DNA from: Phenylobacterium sp.
GTDB lineage: Bacteria > Pseudomonadota > Alphaproteobacteria > Caulobacterales > Caulobacteraceae
DNA: 64,000 bases
Assembly (NCBI RefSeq): GCF_030698145.1
Contig: NZ_JAUYNW010000094.1
Location: forward strand, 33,818 to 97,817
Reading direction: 5' to 3'
A program made the translations under genes and the position numbers. The notes under the pieces are model-generated. The model was not told the origin of the DNA. It was given only the letters and a program-made list of their open reading frames with translations, and did no database searches. This document shows positions 51,504 through 61,110 of this stretch, piece by piece. Position 1 is the first letter of the stretch, and each line of letters starts with the position of its first letter.

Positions 51504-53366
51504 ATGGCGGACGAGAGTGCTGCGAAACCTGTCCGGGCCAAGCCCGCCAGAGCCAAGCCGGCCAAGGCGGCCCCGGCCAAGATAGTCAAGGCTAAGCCGG
51601 CCGAGGGCGGACGAACGCCGTACGCGGCCGTCATCTATTTCCATGGCATCGGCGAACAGCGGCGGTTCGAGGAGACCGGGCGGCTGATCGACAAGATCGA
51701 CGCCTTCCTCGGCGCGCAGCGGGCGCGGGGCGCCAAGCTGGGCAAGCTGGTGGGCATAGGAGCGGCGATCGAGCCGCTGCGGTCCGACCCGGCCCGGAGC
51801 ATCTCCTATGTGGAGAGCCGCTATCTTCCGGACGCCGACCAGGACGCCAAGGCCAAGACGGTCCGCTATTACGAGGTCTACTGGGCGCCGGTGATGGCTG
51901 GGGAGAAGTCGCCCTGGCGCGTGCTGCGCTGGATGGGCCTGCAACAGCGCCGGCCGTTCCGCACCCTGGGATCGCCCTGGCGCGAGCGCCAGCGCCTGAG
52001 GCGCGCGGCCCTGGTCTCGCTGTTCGAGCGCGGCGCCAAGCTGCCGGCCGGGGTGCAGCCCGACGACCTGCCGCGCATGATCTCCCACTACACCGAATTC
52101 GAGGGCATGCCGGCCCAGCGCGCCTTTCCCAAGGGCGACTTCAAGGCGTTCATCGAATTCGTCCGGGAGCGGGAGGCCGGGGAGCCGGACGTGCTGGCGC
52201 GCCAGGAGATCCTGGCCGGCCGCTGGAAGCGCTTCTACCAGGGGGAGGAGTGGCGGAACGCCTTCGCGCTCACCACCCTGGCCATGACCCTGCTGCTGCT
52301 GGCCGGGGTGACCACCGGGGCGATCCTGTTCCTGCTGCGGCATGTGCAGGGAACCGACATCGGCAAGACCCTGCTGCAGAGCCTGAACCTGGCCGCGCCC
52401 ACCATCGGCTCGGCCTTCAGCCTGGCCGCGTCGCTCTTTCTTCTGCTCGGCCTGGGCAAGTTCCTGACCGGCTATCTGGGCGACGTCGAGGCCTGGGCGA
52501 CCTACACCGAGACCGACGAGAAGAACGAACGACGCACCCGCGTCCTGGATCGCAGCCGCGAGATGATCGAGCACGTGCTGGCCGATCCGAGATGCGATCG
52601 GGTCTGCATCGTCAGCCATAGCCTGGGCGCCAGCATCGCCCACGACGCCCTGCTCAATGTCGCCAGGCGCAACAGGGCCGAGAGCCCGGGCAATCCGGAC
52701 AAGGGCCCGGTCGACATGGGGAAGATCGAGCATTTCGTGACGATGGGCAGCCCGATCGACAAGATCGAGTACTTCTTCGAGAGCTATCGCAGCACCTCGC
52801 ATCGCTTCAAGCGGGTGGTGGAGGAGCTGCGCGGCGACATCGGGACCTATCCCTTCTGCATGAACCGCCACCCCCATATCCACTGGGTGAACTTCTGGGA
52901 CGAGGGCGATCCGATCAGCGGGGCGCTGCAATCGCCCGCCAGCGCGACGCGGACCTCGCAGCAGGTCGACAACGTCCACGCGCCGGCCTTCCGCTTCCCA
53001 GCGCCCGGAGCCTCCCATTCGGGCTATTTCGACAATGGAACGGTGATCTCCAGCCTGTTCCAGATGATCTATCTGCGGGCCTTCAGCTTCGCGGCCCTGC
53101 CGTCACGGGTCGGCCAGCCCAAGGACTATGAGAGCGTCCTGCTCGGTCCCGGGGAGTCGACCGGCGCCGTGCGCGGCTTCGTGCTGCTGGCGGCGGCGAC
53201 CCCGTGGCTGGCCCTGATCGGCTTCGCGCTCTGGGGCGTGTCGATGAAGTGGCCGCTGCCGCAGGCCGCCGTGATCGGTCCCTTCGCCCTATCGGGCCTG
53301 GCCGCCTTGACGCTTTGGCTCAGCCATCGGTCGAGCAAGCGCAAGGGGCATCGCTTCCCCTTCTAG
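51504..53366 (+). CDS. Membrane-associated alpha/beta-hydrolase-like protein, 620 aa
   Basis: The first 40 residues are a basic Ala/Lys/Pro tail with repeated AKP units. A hydrolase-like core follows: AAVIYFHGIGEQRRFE (oxyanion-like region, about 47) and VCIVSHSLGASIAHDAL (about 370) with a GxSxG-like SHSLG nucleophile serine. Four hydrophobic stretches (around 253-277, 300-320, 557-577 and 590-610) indicate membrane association. No family name is certain; it may be a lipase/esterase acting at the membrane. The tail could contact nucleic acid or anionic lipid. Confidence 0.7.
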   Translation: MADESAAKPVRAKPARAKPAKAAPAKIVKAKPAEGGRTPYAAVIYFHGIGEQRRFEETGRLIDKIDAFLGAQRARGAKLGKLVGIGAAIEPLRSDPARSISYVESRYLPDADQDAKAKTVRYYEVYWAPVMAGEKSPWRVLRWMGLQQRRPFRTLGSPWRERQRLRRAALVSLFERGAKLPAGVQPDDLPRMISHYTEFEGMPAQRAFPKGDFKAFIEFVREREAGEPDVLARQEILAGRWKRFYQGEEWRNAFALTTLAMTLLLLAGVTTGAILFLLRHVQGTDIGKTLLQSLNLAAPTIGSAFSLAASLFLLLGLGKFLTGYLGDVEAWATYTETDEKNERRTRVLDRSREMIEHVLADPRCDRVCIVSHSLGASIAHDALLNVARRNRAESPGNPDKGPVDMGKIEHFVTMGSPIDKIEYFFESYRSTSHRFKRVVEELRGDIGTYPFCMNRHPHIHWVNFWDEGDPISGALQSPASATRTSQQVDNVHAPAFRFPAPGASHSGYFDNGTVISSLFQMIYLRAFSFAALPSRVGQPKDYESVLLGPGESTGAVRGFVLLAAATPWLALIGFALWGVSMKWPLPQAAVIGPFALSGLAALTLWLSHRSSKRKGHRFPF

Positions 53367-53373
53367 GCCGCCC

Positions 53374-53424
53374 TAGACCATTTTCCGCCGAAGTGGACAC
53401 CGGTTCGGCGAAGAAAATGGTCTA
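53374..53424. repeat. Palindromic repeat unit (REP-like)
   Basis: TAGACCATTTTC (53374-53385) pairs with GAAAATGGTCTA (53413-53424), and the inner CGCCGAA/TTCGGCG arms (53386-53392, 53404-53410) pair as well. It resembles a repeat family common in alphaproteobacterial genomes and sits after the stop of the membrane hydrolase gene. Confidence 0.65.
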
Positions 53425-53439
53425 AATTCAAAGAGGCTT

Positions 53440-53475
53440 GAGCAAAATCCGATCCAATCGGATCGGATTTTGCTC
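53440..53475. terminator. Strong perfect hairpin, terminator/REP between convergent genes
   Basis: GAGCAAAATCCGATCC (53440-53455), loop AATC, GGATCGGATTTTGCTC (53460-53475): a perfect 16-bp stem. It lies between the hydrolase and the convergent molybdopterin subunit gene, and the A-rich/T-rich arms give it intrinsic-terminator character in both directions. It is adjacent to the REP-like palindrome and could be one composite element. Confidence 0.7.
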
Positions 53476-53486
53476 TGGGACAGCGA

Positions 53487-55724
53487 TCAGGCCTTCAGCG
53501 CCGCCAGGACCGCGTCCGGCCGGATCGGCAGGTGGCGGACGCGGGCGCCGACGGCGGCGAAGATGGCGTTGCCGATGGCGGGACCGACCACCGTGGTGGC
53601 GGGCTCGCCCAGGCCGACCGGCGGCTCGGGGCTCTCCACGAAATCGATGTGCAGTTCGGGCACGTCGGCCATCCGCAGCGGGGTATAGCTGTCCAGGTTG
53701 GTCTGCTCGATCTGGCCGTTGGTGAAGGTCGCGCCTTCGAACAGGGCCAGGCTCATGCCCCAGAGCGCCGCGCCCTCCATCTGCGCCAGCGCCCCGTCGG
53801 GATGGACGATGGCCCCGGCGTCGACCGCCAGGTGCAGGCTCTCGACCTTGACCTCGCCGCTCTTGCGGTCGACCCGCACGCGGGCGGCGCAGGCGATCCA
53901 GGTGGGCATGTCGCGTTCCTGGCCGAAGGTGGTGGCCAGGCCGACGCCGGTGTCCCTGGGCAGCTTGCCGCCGTAGCCGGCGTTCTTGGCGACGCGGGCC
54001 AGGACCGCGGCCTGGCGCTTGGCGCCGCCGACCGCACTGGGCGGCCCACCGGCGTTGCGGCCGGCGCCGTCCAGCAGCTTCAGCCGGAAGGCCAGGGGGT
54101 CGGCCTTTTGGGCGTGGGCGGCTTCGTCCATGAAGCTTTCCACCGCCCAATTGGTCCAGCCGGGGCCCACCGAGCGCAGCCAGCCGGGACGGAAGGCGGC
54201 GTTGGCCAGGTCGTTGGAGACCGCCCGCACCCGATGGGCGCCGACGGTGTACCAATGGTTGGCGCCATTGATCGCGAAGGGGTCGTAGGCCACGCCGTCG
54301 ACGCCCTTGGGCATGAAGAAGGGGGCCATCACCAGGGTGGGCCAGCCCGCGCAGGCGTGGTGCTCCATGGCGGTCACCCGGCCGCCGTCGCCGAAGGCCA
54401 TCCGCACCTTCTGAACGCTAGGCGAGCGGAAGGAGTCGAACAGGCTGTCGTCGGCGCGGGTGAAGACCAGCTTGACCGGCTTGCCGATCGCCTTGGAGGC
54501 CAGGGCCGCGGGCACCGCATAGTCGCCGTTCAGCCGCCGTCCGAAGCCGCCGCCCAGCAGGTAGGTGCGCATGACGATCTTGTCCTCGGGCCGGCCGAGC
54601 GCCTTGGCGAGGGTCGGCAGGGTCAGCGACTGCCACTGGGCGCCGGTGTGGATCTCGAAGACCCCGTCCTTCTCGAAGGCCAGCGCATTGAGCGGCTCCA
54701 TCTGGAAATGGAGCGCGCTGGCGGTGGTGTAGGTCGCCTCCAGGGTCGACTTGGCGGACCCGAAGGCCCCGTCGACGCCGGCGTCGTTGAGCACCATGGC
54801 GCCAGCCTTGGGATCGGCGATGAGCTTGGCGGCGTGGGCCTGGAGGTCGGCCTCGGAGACCTTGGCCGTGTCGCCGTTGGTCCAGGTCACCTTGACCAGC
54901 TCGGCGGCGCGATCGGCGGCCACGAAGCTGTCGGCCAGCACCACCACCCAGCCGGGGATCGTGCCGGAGGGGTCGTCGAGCACCAGGCTGCGCTGGTAGC
55001 CGGGCACCGCCTTGGCGGCGCTGTCGTCCACCGAGACCACCTTGGACTGGTTGCGGGTCGGCGGGATCTTCGGCCGCGCGTAGACCATGCCGGGGACGGT
55101 GGCGTCGAGGCCGTAGAGGCCCTTGCCGTTGGTCTTGTCGGGGATGTCGCGGGCCTGGGTCTCGCGGCCGATCAGCCGCCGCTCGGAGGGCGGCTTGATC
55201 GGCATGGCCTTCAGTTCGGCCTCGGTGAAGGACGCCTTCAGCCCGCCCTTGGCGACGATGTCGCCATAGGAGACCGACTTGCCGCCGGCGCTGACCATGC
55301 CCTTGCGGGCGACGCAGGTCTTGGGGTCGGCGCCCAGCAGCTTGGCGCCGGCCTCGATGAGGGCGATGCGGCCGGCCGCGCCGGCCTGGCTCATCAGGGG
55401 ATAGCTCTGCCAGACCGACCAGGACCCGCCGGTGACCATATAGCCCCACTTGGGGTCGCTATCGACGCTGACGATCCGCACCTTGTCCCAGTCGGCCTCG
55501 AGCTCGTCGGCCACGATGCGGGCGATGGCGGTGCCCACATGCTGGCCCATCTCGGCGCGGATGACATTGACGGTGACGATCCCCTGGCGGTCGATCGAGT
55601 ACCAGACGGTCGGCTCGAAGCCGGCCTCGGCGGCGGCTCCGGGCGCGACGAAGCCGAACATGGCGCCGGCGGCGGTGGCGGCGATCATGAAGCCGCGGCG
55701 GGAGGGGGCGAAGAGCTTGTTCAT
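53487..55724 (-). CDS. Molybdopterin-binding large subunit, second IorB-like copy, 745 aa
   Basis: A twin-arginine signal (SRRGFMIAATAAGAMFGF) directs periplasmic export. The body matches the xanthine-oxidase/isoquinoline-oxidoreductase large subunit: GQHVGTAIARIVADE near residue 63, GGGFGRRLNGDY at about 395 and VGLGEPATTVVGPA near the end. Start ATG 55724 overlaps the small-subunit stop (ATGA). A much longer open frame continues upstream antisense to the glycosidase-like gene and is an artefact. It is a homologue of the pair at 6.3-9.0 kb, but the two differ clearly in sequence. Confidence 0.92.
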   Translation of the reverse strand: MNKLFAPSRRGFMIAATAAGAMFGFVAPGAAAEAGFEPTVWYSIDRQGIVTVNVIRAEMGQHVGTAIARIVADELEADWDKVRIVSVDSDPKWGYMVTGGSWSVWQSYPLMSQAGAAGRIALIEAGAKLLGADPKTCVARKGMVSAGGKSVSYGDIVAKGGLKASFTEAELKAMPIKPPSERRLIGRETQARDIPDKTNGKGLYGLDATVPGMVYARPKIPPTRNQSKVVSVDDSAAKAVPGYQRSLVLDDPSGTIPGWVVVLADSFVAADRAAELVKVTWTNGDTAKVSEADLQAHAAKLIADPKAGAMVLNDAGVDGAFGSAKSTLEATYTTASALHFQMEPLNALAFEKDGVFEIHTGAQWQSLTLPTLAKALGRPEDKIVMRTYLLGGGFGRRLNGDYAVPAALASKAIGKPVKLVFTRADDSLFDSFRSPSVQKVRMAFGDGGRVTAMEHHACAGWPTLVMAPFFMPKGVDGVAYDPFAINGANHWYTVGAHRVRAVSNDLANAAFRPGWLRSVGPGWTNWAVESFMDEAAHAQKADPLAFRLKLLDGAGRNAGGPPSAVGGAKRQAAVLARVAKNAGYGGKLPRDTGVGLATTFGQERDMPTWIACAARVRVDRKSGEVKVESLHLAVDAGAIVHPDGALAQMEGAALWGMSLALFEGATFTNGQIEQTNLDSYTPLRMADVPELHIDFVESPEPPVGLGEPATTVVGPAIGNAIFAAVGARVRHLPIRPDAVLAALKA

Positions 55725-56185
55725 GCGCGGGCTCCCGGCTTGGCGGCGGCCAGCTTGATGGCCTTCTTGATGCGCACATAGGCCATGCAGCGGCACAGGT
55801 TGCCGTTCATGGCCGCGTCGATCTCGGCGTCGGTCGGGTGCGGCGTGGCGGCCAGCAGGGCGGCGGCCCGCATGATCTGGCCCGACTGGCAGTAGCCACA
55901 CTGCGGCGCCTGCGCCGCGATCCAGGCGGTCTGCAGCGGGTGGGCTCCCTTGGGATCGAGGCCCTCGATGGTGACGACCTTGGCGCCGGCCACCGCGCTG
56001 ACCGGCGTGATGCAGGACGGGACGACCTGGCCGTCGACATGGACCATGCAGGCCCCGCAGGCGCCGATCCCGCAACCGAACTTCGTGCCCTTGAGGCCCA
56101 GGTCGTCGCGGATCGCCCACAGTAGGGGCGCGTCCTCCGGGCCCGAACTCGTGACCGTCCGGCCGTTGAGCTGGAACGTCGCCAT
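55721..56185 (-). CDS. (2Fe-2S) small subunit, second IorA-like copy, 154 aa
   Basis: Both [2Fe-2S] sites are present: FGCGIGACGACMVHVDG with PSC, then QCGYCQSGQIM with NLCRCMAYVR. Electron-transfer subunit for the large subunit encoded directly downstream (ATGA overlap). It is divergent from the glycosidase-like gene across about 140 bases. Confidence 0.93.
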   Translation of the reverse strand: MATFQLNGRTVTSSGPEDAPLLWAIRDDLGLKGTKFGCGIGACGACMVHVDGQVVPSCITPVSAVAGAKVVTIEGLDPKGAHPLQTAWIAAQAPQCGYCQSGQIMRAAALLAATPHPTDAEIDAAMNGNLCRCMAYVRIKKAIKLAAAKPGARA

Positions 56186-56324
56186 GGTCGCACTCCCCCT
56201 GGTTCCTTGTCCGCAGGCTGCGCCCTTTTTCGAACGCCTGTCCAGACGCATCGGCGGAGCTTTCGCGCCTATTCCCGCGTTGCGCCGATGCGCCTAAACC
56301 TGGACTCCAGACAGGAGCGAGACC

Positions 56325-58070
56325 GTGCCCGAGCCGATCCTGAAGGCCCGCGAAGACGGGTTGGTCGAGAGCGACCACGCGGTGACCCTGCCGATCATGG
56401 CGCCGCGCCTGCAGGGCGAGCTGCATGCCGAGGGCTGGGCCGATCTGGCGCTGTGGGGCGAGGGCGACCTGGGGCGGCTGCGGTTCTCCGGCCTCGATGG
56501 GCCCTACGTCTATTTCCCCAACGGCCTCAGCGCTCCGGGCGGCGGGGTGTTCGCCGCCCAGGAGGCGCCGGTAATGGTGATCCGCGGCGCGACCTATCGC
56601 GGATTCGCCCCGGCCCGGCGCTGCGCCAGCTGGGACCGCAGCACCCATCCCAAGGCCCGCGTCCGGCGCGAGAAGGCCCGGCGACGGATCGACCTGCAAT
56701 GGGGCGTAGTGCTGATCGAACAGCGGGGCGAGGACCTGGTGGTCGCGGCCGGGGCGGACCTGGCCGAGGCCGACCGCGCCCTGCACTTCTCCGTCGACAC
56801 CATCGTGGGCGAGGCCCAGGCCTACGCCGCCCATTGCGACCTGATGCCGGAGGCCGATCCGGTGATGCGCGGCATGGTTGTGCAGGGGGTCCACGCCGGG
56901 CTCTCCAGCGTCCGCCGCGACGAGCGCGGACGCTTCGACGGCCTGGCGGCGGGACTGCATTATTCGGCGCCGGCGCGGACCTATTACCGCGACGGCTACT
57001 GGACCCTGCAACTGCTGCTGGGGCTGGCGCCGAGCATCGTCCACGAGGAGATCGAGATCCTCGCCTCGGGCCTGCAGCCGGACGGCGAGGCGCCGTCGGG
57101 CGTGATCGTCTCGGGCCCCGAGCAGGCGCGGGCCTGGGAGGAGCTGCGCACCACGGCCTTCGGCATGGACTGGATCCACATCCGCTCGATCGACTGGTGG
57201 AGCGACCATTTCGACAGCCCGCTCTTCTTCGTGCTGGCGATCGGCGACTATGTGCGCACCACCGGCGACCTGGAGCCGGCCGAACGGCACTGGCCGCTGG
57301 TGAAGGCGGTGTTCGACCGCTATCGCGGCCTCACCGAAATGGGCCTGCCGGTGAAGCCGCGCCACGAGCGCGACTGGGCCGACAATGTCTATCGCGGCGG
57401 GTTCGTGGCCTATGACCTGGGGCTCTGGGTCGGGGCGCTGGACGTGATCTCCAAGCTGGGCGCCAAGCTCGATCCCCCCTTCGGCGCCGCCGCCAAGGCC
57501 CTGGCGGCCGAGACCCGCGCAGCCATCGAGACCCAGCTCTGGCGGCCCGATGGTTGGTATGCGGACTATCACGCGCCCGAGGGGCTGGCCGAGGTGGAGC
57601 CGGCGCTGGAGGACCACCTGACGCTCGATAGCCTGACCCTGCTGCGCTATGACGCCGTGTCGGAGGACCGCGCGCTCCAGGTGCTGCAGGCGGTGCGCGA
57701 CCGGCTGGAGACCCGCCACAACACCGACCAGTCCTTCGGCGACTGGGGCATGATGTGCGTCTACCCGCCGTTCAAGCACCGGGCCGACACGCGGTCCAAG
57801 TCCGCCTTCGCCTTCCGCTACCACAACGGCTCGGACTGGCCCTGGATGGACGGGCTCTATGCCGAGGAGCGGCTGCGCCGGGGCCTGCCCGGGTGGCGCT
57901 ATCCGCTGGTCCGCTGGTGGGAGGTCTGCCTGGAAAAGGGTTGGCTGGGGGCGGTGGAGTATTTCTCACCGCCCTGGGGCCGGGGCTCGCTGCTGCAAGG
58001 CTGGTCGGGACTGCCCGCAGCGGTGGCCCTGAAGCACCGCGAGACGGTTCTGGCTGGTGATCCCGACTAG
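56325..58070 (+). CDS. Six-hairpin glycosidase-like protein, 581 aa
   Basis: The (alpha/alpha)6-toroid pattern of GH63/GH78/debranching-type enzymes is visible in TYYRDGYWTLQLLLG, DWADNVYRGGFVAYDLGLWV and NGSDWPWMDGLYAEERLRRG, which carry candidate acidic residues. The N-terminal 200 residues are a beta-rich domain. No signal peptide was seen, so the substrate may be cytoplasmic or the export route unusual. The start is GTG 56325 after AGGAGCG. It is divergent from the IorAB-like pair. Exact glycoside class not assigned. Confidence 0.7.
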   Translation: MPEPILKAREDGLVESDHAVTLPIMAPRLQGELHAEGWADLALWGEGDLGRLRFSGLDGPYVYFPNGLSAPGGGVFAAQEAPVMVIRGATYRGFAPARRCASWDRSTHPKARVRREKARRRIDLQWGVVLIEQRGEDLVVAAGADLAEADRALHFSVDTIVGEAQAYAAHCDLMPEADPVMRGMVVQGVHAGLSSVRRDERGRFDGLAAGLHYSAPARTYYRDGYWTLQLLLGLAPSIVHEEIEILASGLQPDGEAPSGVIVSGPEQARAWEELRTTAFGMDWIHIRSIDWWSDHFDSPLFFVLAIGDYVRTTGDLEPAERHWPLVKAVFDRYRGLTEMGLPVKPRHERDWADNVYRGGFVAYDLGLWVGALDVISKLGAKLDPPFGAAAKALAAETRAAIETQLWRPDGWYADYHAPEGLAEVEPALEDHLTLDSLTLLRYDAVSEDRALQVLQAVRDRLETRHNTDQSFGDWGMMCVYPPFKHRADTRSKSAFAFRYHNGSDWPWMDGLYAEERLRRGLPGWRYPLVRWWEVCLEKGWLGAVEYFSPPWGRGSLLQGWSGLPAAVALKHRETVLAGDPD

Positions 58071-58081
58071 GGAGACCGGCC

Positions 58082-58780
58082 TCACGTCACGTGGAGATCG
58101 ACGCCGACCAACCGGAGACCCAGCCGATAGGCGACCCGCTGGGACGCCAGGTTGTCCCACGAGGTGCTGTAGAACGGCGTCGCTCCAAGGTCCCGCACCG
58201 CCCCGACCCAGGCGCCCACCACCGCCACGGCGTGACCGCGGCGGCGATGATCGGGATGGGTCTCAACCCCCGCGCAATGGACCGCGTCGGATATGCGGAC
58301 ACTGGCGCAGATGGCCACCGCCTGGCCTGCATCGACCTGGGCGAGGAAGGGGCGGCGGTGGGGAACATCGGGCAGCCAGTCCTTAAAGGTCTCGCGCAAG
58401 AGACCGGCATTGTGCTCATCGATGGTCACCGCCGCGCCATCTGCCGGCGGCTCGGCGTCGGCCAGGTAGGCCGGACCCGACCAGACACGCTCCACGGAAG
58501 CGTGCTCGGCCAGGACTTCGAGATAACGGTCGTGCAGGGCCGAAAGGCGGTCGAGCGCTTGGGCGTCGCGCTCCTGCGCGGCTAGATCCAGCAGCCGTCG
58601 GACCAAGTCGTCGGGGAGGCCGTGCCGGAAGCGCGCGATCGGGCCGCGCGCGGTGCGCATCAGGTGGAAGCGCGGCGCGGTCCGGCTGTCCCATTCATTC
58701 GAGCCCACCATTCGGCCTTCGCCGTCGGTGCGGTAGAGCGTGTCCATCCGCTGAGCGAACAGGCGCGCGTCGCCGCTCAT
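58082..58780 (-). CDS. GNAT-family N-acetyltransferase, 232 aa
   Basis: The acetyl-CoA loop is in the C-terminal half: HCAGVETHPDHRRRGHAVAVVGAW, followed by YSTSWDNLASQRVAYRLGLRLVG, typical of GNAT. The N-terminal 100 residues look like a second, degenerate domain. Substrate unknown. It runs in the same direction as the serine hydrolase gene upstream. Confidence 0.87.
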   Translation of the reverse strand: MSGDARLFAQRMDTLYRTDGEGRMVGSNEWDSRTAPRFHLMRTARGPIARFRHGLPDDLVRRLLDLAAQERDAQALDRLSALHDRYLEVLAEHASVERVWSGPAYLADAEPPADGAAVTIDEHNAGLLRETFKDWLPDVPHRRPFLAQVDAGQAVAICASVRISDAVHCAGVETHPDHRRRGHAVAVVGAWVGAVRDLGATPFYSTSWDNLASQRVAYRLGLRLVGVDLHVT

Positions 58781-58808
58781 GGTTTGAAGCCGGAGGTGCG
58801 GCCCGGGG

Positions 58809-59834
58809 TCAGCGGAAGCAAGCGACCGCCTCTCCGACCCAGGCCTTCAGCACGTCCTTCTTGGCGAGCGGCGTGGCGCCGTGCCGGACCAGGATCAGGT
58901 CGAGGTCTGGAACCAGCACGATGTACTGGCCGTCATAGCCGTTGGCCGAGAACGAGCCGGGGCCGGCGACGTCCAGCCACCAGTGGGCGCCATAGCGGTT
59001 CTCCTCGCCCGGTTGCTGGAAGGTGGGCGTGCGGGCGTAGTCCACCCAGTCGCGCGACAGGAGCTGGCGGCCGTCCCATTCGCCGCCGCGCAGATAGAGC
59101 AGGCCGAAGCGGGCGAAGTCGCGGGCGGTGGCGAAGCAGTAGGATGAACCGATGAAGGTCCCCGACCCGTCAAACTTGGGGACCGGGCTCTTCATCCCCA
59201 GCGGATCGAACAGCGCTTGGCGCATGAAGGCGTGGAAGGCCTCACCGGTGGCGCCGACCGCGCGAGCGGCGATCCTCGAGACGATGTTGGTCGTGCCGCT
59301 GGCGTAGGACCACCAGGTCCCCGGCGCGTGCTCCAGCGGCATGGCGGCGGCGAAATGGGCCATGTCGGGCCGGCCGCTACGTTGGAGCATCTCGATCACG
59401 TCGGAGGGATGCTCGGGCACGTAGTCCTCGACGAACCTCAGGCCGCTCGACATACGCAGGAGCTGGTCCAGGGTGACGGCGCCGCGCGGATCGCCGGGCT
59501 CGCGCCACTCGGGGACGTCGGCGGGGGCGTGGATGTCGATCAGACCCTCGCCCACCAGCACGCCGACCAGGGCCTGGGTGATGCTCTTGGCCATCGACCA
59601 GGACGGATAGGTGTGGTCGGGGCCGTGGGCCCGGCCGTAGCGCTCGAAGATCAGCCGTCCACCCTGGACGATGGCCAGGGCGTGGGTCTGCCCCATCTCG
59701 TCGGTCTCGAAGGCGCGGGCCAGCTGGGCGTCGAACCGCGCCTGGTCGAGGCCGGCGGGCAGCTCGCCCAGGGGCCAGGCCTCCGTCGGCCAGGCAACGT
59801 CGGCGGGCTGGGCGGGGAGGGGCATGAGGCTCAT
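58809..59834 (-). CDS. Serine hydrolase, class C beta-lactamase family, 341 aa
   Basis: SxxK is SMAK (WSMAKSITQALVG), the tyrosine motif is in WWSYASGTTN, and HWWLDVAG is near the end. No signal peptide is seen, so it is probably cytoplasmic. The family includes esterases and 6-aminohexanoate-dimer hydrolase-like enzymes, and the arrangement is close to that group. Antibiotic hydrolysis is not implied. Confidence 0.88.
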   Translation of the reverse strand: MSLMPLPAQPADVAWPTEAWPLGELPAGLDQARFDAQLARAFETDEMGQTHALAIVQGGRLIFERYGRAHGPDHTYPSWSMAKSITQALVGVLVGEGLIDIHAPADVPEWREPGDPRGAVTLDQLLRMSSGLRFVEDYVPEHPSDVIEMLQRSGRPDMAHFAAAMPLEHAPGTWWSYASGTTNIVSRIAARAVGATGEAFHAFMRQALFDPLGMKSPVPKFDGSGTFIGSSYCFATARDFARFGLLYLRGGEWDGRQLLSRDWVDYARTPTFQQPGEENRYGAHWWLDVAGPGSFSANGYDGQYIVLVPDLDLILVRHGATPLAKKDVLKAWVGEAVACFR

Positions 59835-59865
59835 GGCGCCAGACTGGCCCCTGGCCGCGCGCTTG

Positions 59866-61023
59866 TCATCTAGGCCGCGTCCGGCCGGCGGTGAGGAACC
59901 AGAAGACCGCGCCGCCGACCGCCAGGACCATGGCCGAGGTGGTGAGCGCCGGGCCGCCGAAATGGGTGAGCATCAGGCCGCCATTGGCGCCGCCCAGCGC
60001 CTGGCCGAAGGAGACGGCCGAACCGTTGATCGCCAGGGCGAGGACCGCGGCGGTGGGCAGGGCTTCGACAAGCCGGCTCTGCAGCACCGGCACGATCGCG
60101 AACAGCGAGGTCGCGGTGACCAGGATGGCCAGGCAGACCATCGCATTGGTGGCGAGCCCCGGCGGGGCGCCGCCCGAGAGCTCGAGAGTGTGGAGGCCGG
60201 CGCCGCAGGCCAGGGTGAGGAAGGCCAAGCCCACCGACAGACCGCCGGCGCCGCGGTCGGCGCTGCGGCCGCCCAGCCACAGGCCCAGGAAGCTGCCCAC
60301 GCCGAGCATCAGCTGGAAGGCCCCGACGCCGGCGCCCGTGACCCCGGTCTGCAGGCGGATGATCGGCGCCAGATAGGTGTTGATGGTCATGTTGGCGCCG
60401 AAGGCCAGGAAGGAGGCCGTCCAGAGCGGCAGGGCCGTGGCGATGTCGAGCTTGCCGCCCTTGATGGGCGCCGGCGGCACCACACTGGGCGTGAACAGGG
60501 CCACGGCCGCGAAGGCGATGAGCGAGAGGAGGGCTGACAGCAGGAAGGTGGAGCGCCAGCCGAAGGCCGCGCCGACCACGCTGCCCATGGGGATTCCCAG
60601 AAGGAAGGCGATGGTCATGCCGCCGGTGACGATGGCCATGGCCGATCCCCGCTTCTCCGGGGGCGCCATGCTTGCGGCCATGGTCGCGGCGCCGGGACCC
60701 GCCAGGGCCGCGATCCCGCCCAGGACGGCGCGCACGCCGAGGAGCTGGCCGAAGCTCTGGGAAAGGTAGCAGGCCAGGCTGAAGGCGATGGAGGCGGCCA
60801 GCGCCAGCAACAAGATCGCCTTGCGCTCGCGACGGCCAAGCAGCATCGCCAGCGGCGGCCCGGCCAGGGCCGCGGTCAGGACATAGATCGTCTGCAGCTG
60901 TCCGACCGTGCCGGTGGTGACGCCCAGGTCGGCGGCCATGGGTTCCAGCACGCCGGCGAATATGAAGGCGCTTGATCCGAAGGAGAATGTTGAAAGGGCC
61001 AGAACAAATACACGTGGGTCCAT
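59866..61023 (-). CDS. Major facilitator superfamily transporter, 385 aa
   Basis: Twelve hydrophobic segments with an MFS-type loop RRERKAIL between helices 2 and 3, and a drug/arabinose-efflux-like layout. It is an inner-membrane secondary carrier; substrate is unknown. It sits between a serine hydrolase and an L-serine dehydratase gene, all on the minus strand, and export of amino acids or drugs are both possible. Confidence 0.9.
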   Translation of the reverse strand: MDPRVFVLALSTFSFGSSAFIFAGVLEPMAADLGVTTGTVGQLQTIYVLTAALAGPPLAMLLGRRERKAILLLALAASIAFSLACYLSQSFGQLLGVRAVLGGIAALAGPGAATMAASMAPPEKRGSAMAIVTGGMTIAFLLGIPMGSVVGAAFGWRSTFLLSALLSLIAFAAVALFTPSVVPPAPIKGGKLDIATALPLWTASFLAFGANMTINTYLAPIIRLQTGVTGAGVGAFQLMLGVGSFLGLWLGGRSADRGAGGLSVGLAFLTLACGAGLHTLELSGGAPPGLATNAMVCLAILVTATSLFAIVPVLQSRLVEALPTAAVLALAINGSAVSFGQALGGANGGLMLTHFGGPALTTSAMVLAVGGAVFWFLTAGRTRPR

Positions 61024-61110
61024 GGCGCGAACTTCGACGCCAAACCGGCAGGAGTCGACAGAGTTCTTCTGTCCGCCACGTCAGGGAAACGGGCCGGCCT
61101 CAGGTCGCGA

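Noticed and set aside
55725..57824. Long upstream extension of the molybdopterin subunit frame
   Set aside because: It passes antisense through the iron-sulfur subunit region and the glycosidase-like gene; the Tat-signal start at 55724 with ATGA coupling is far more credible.
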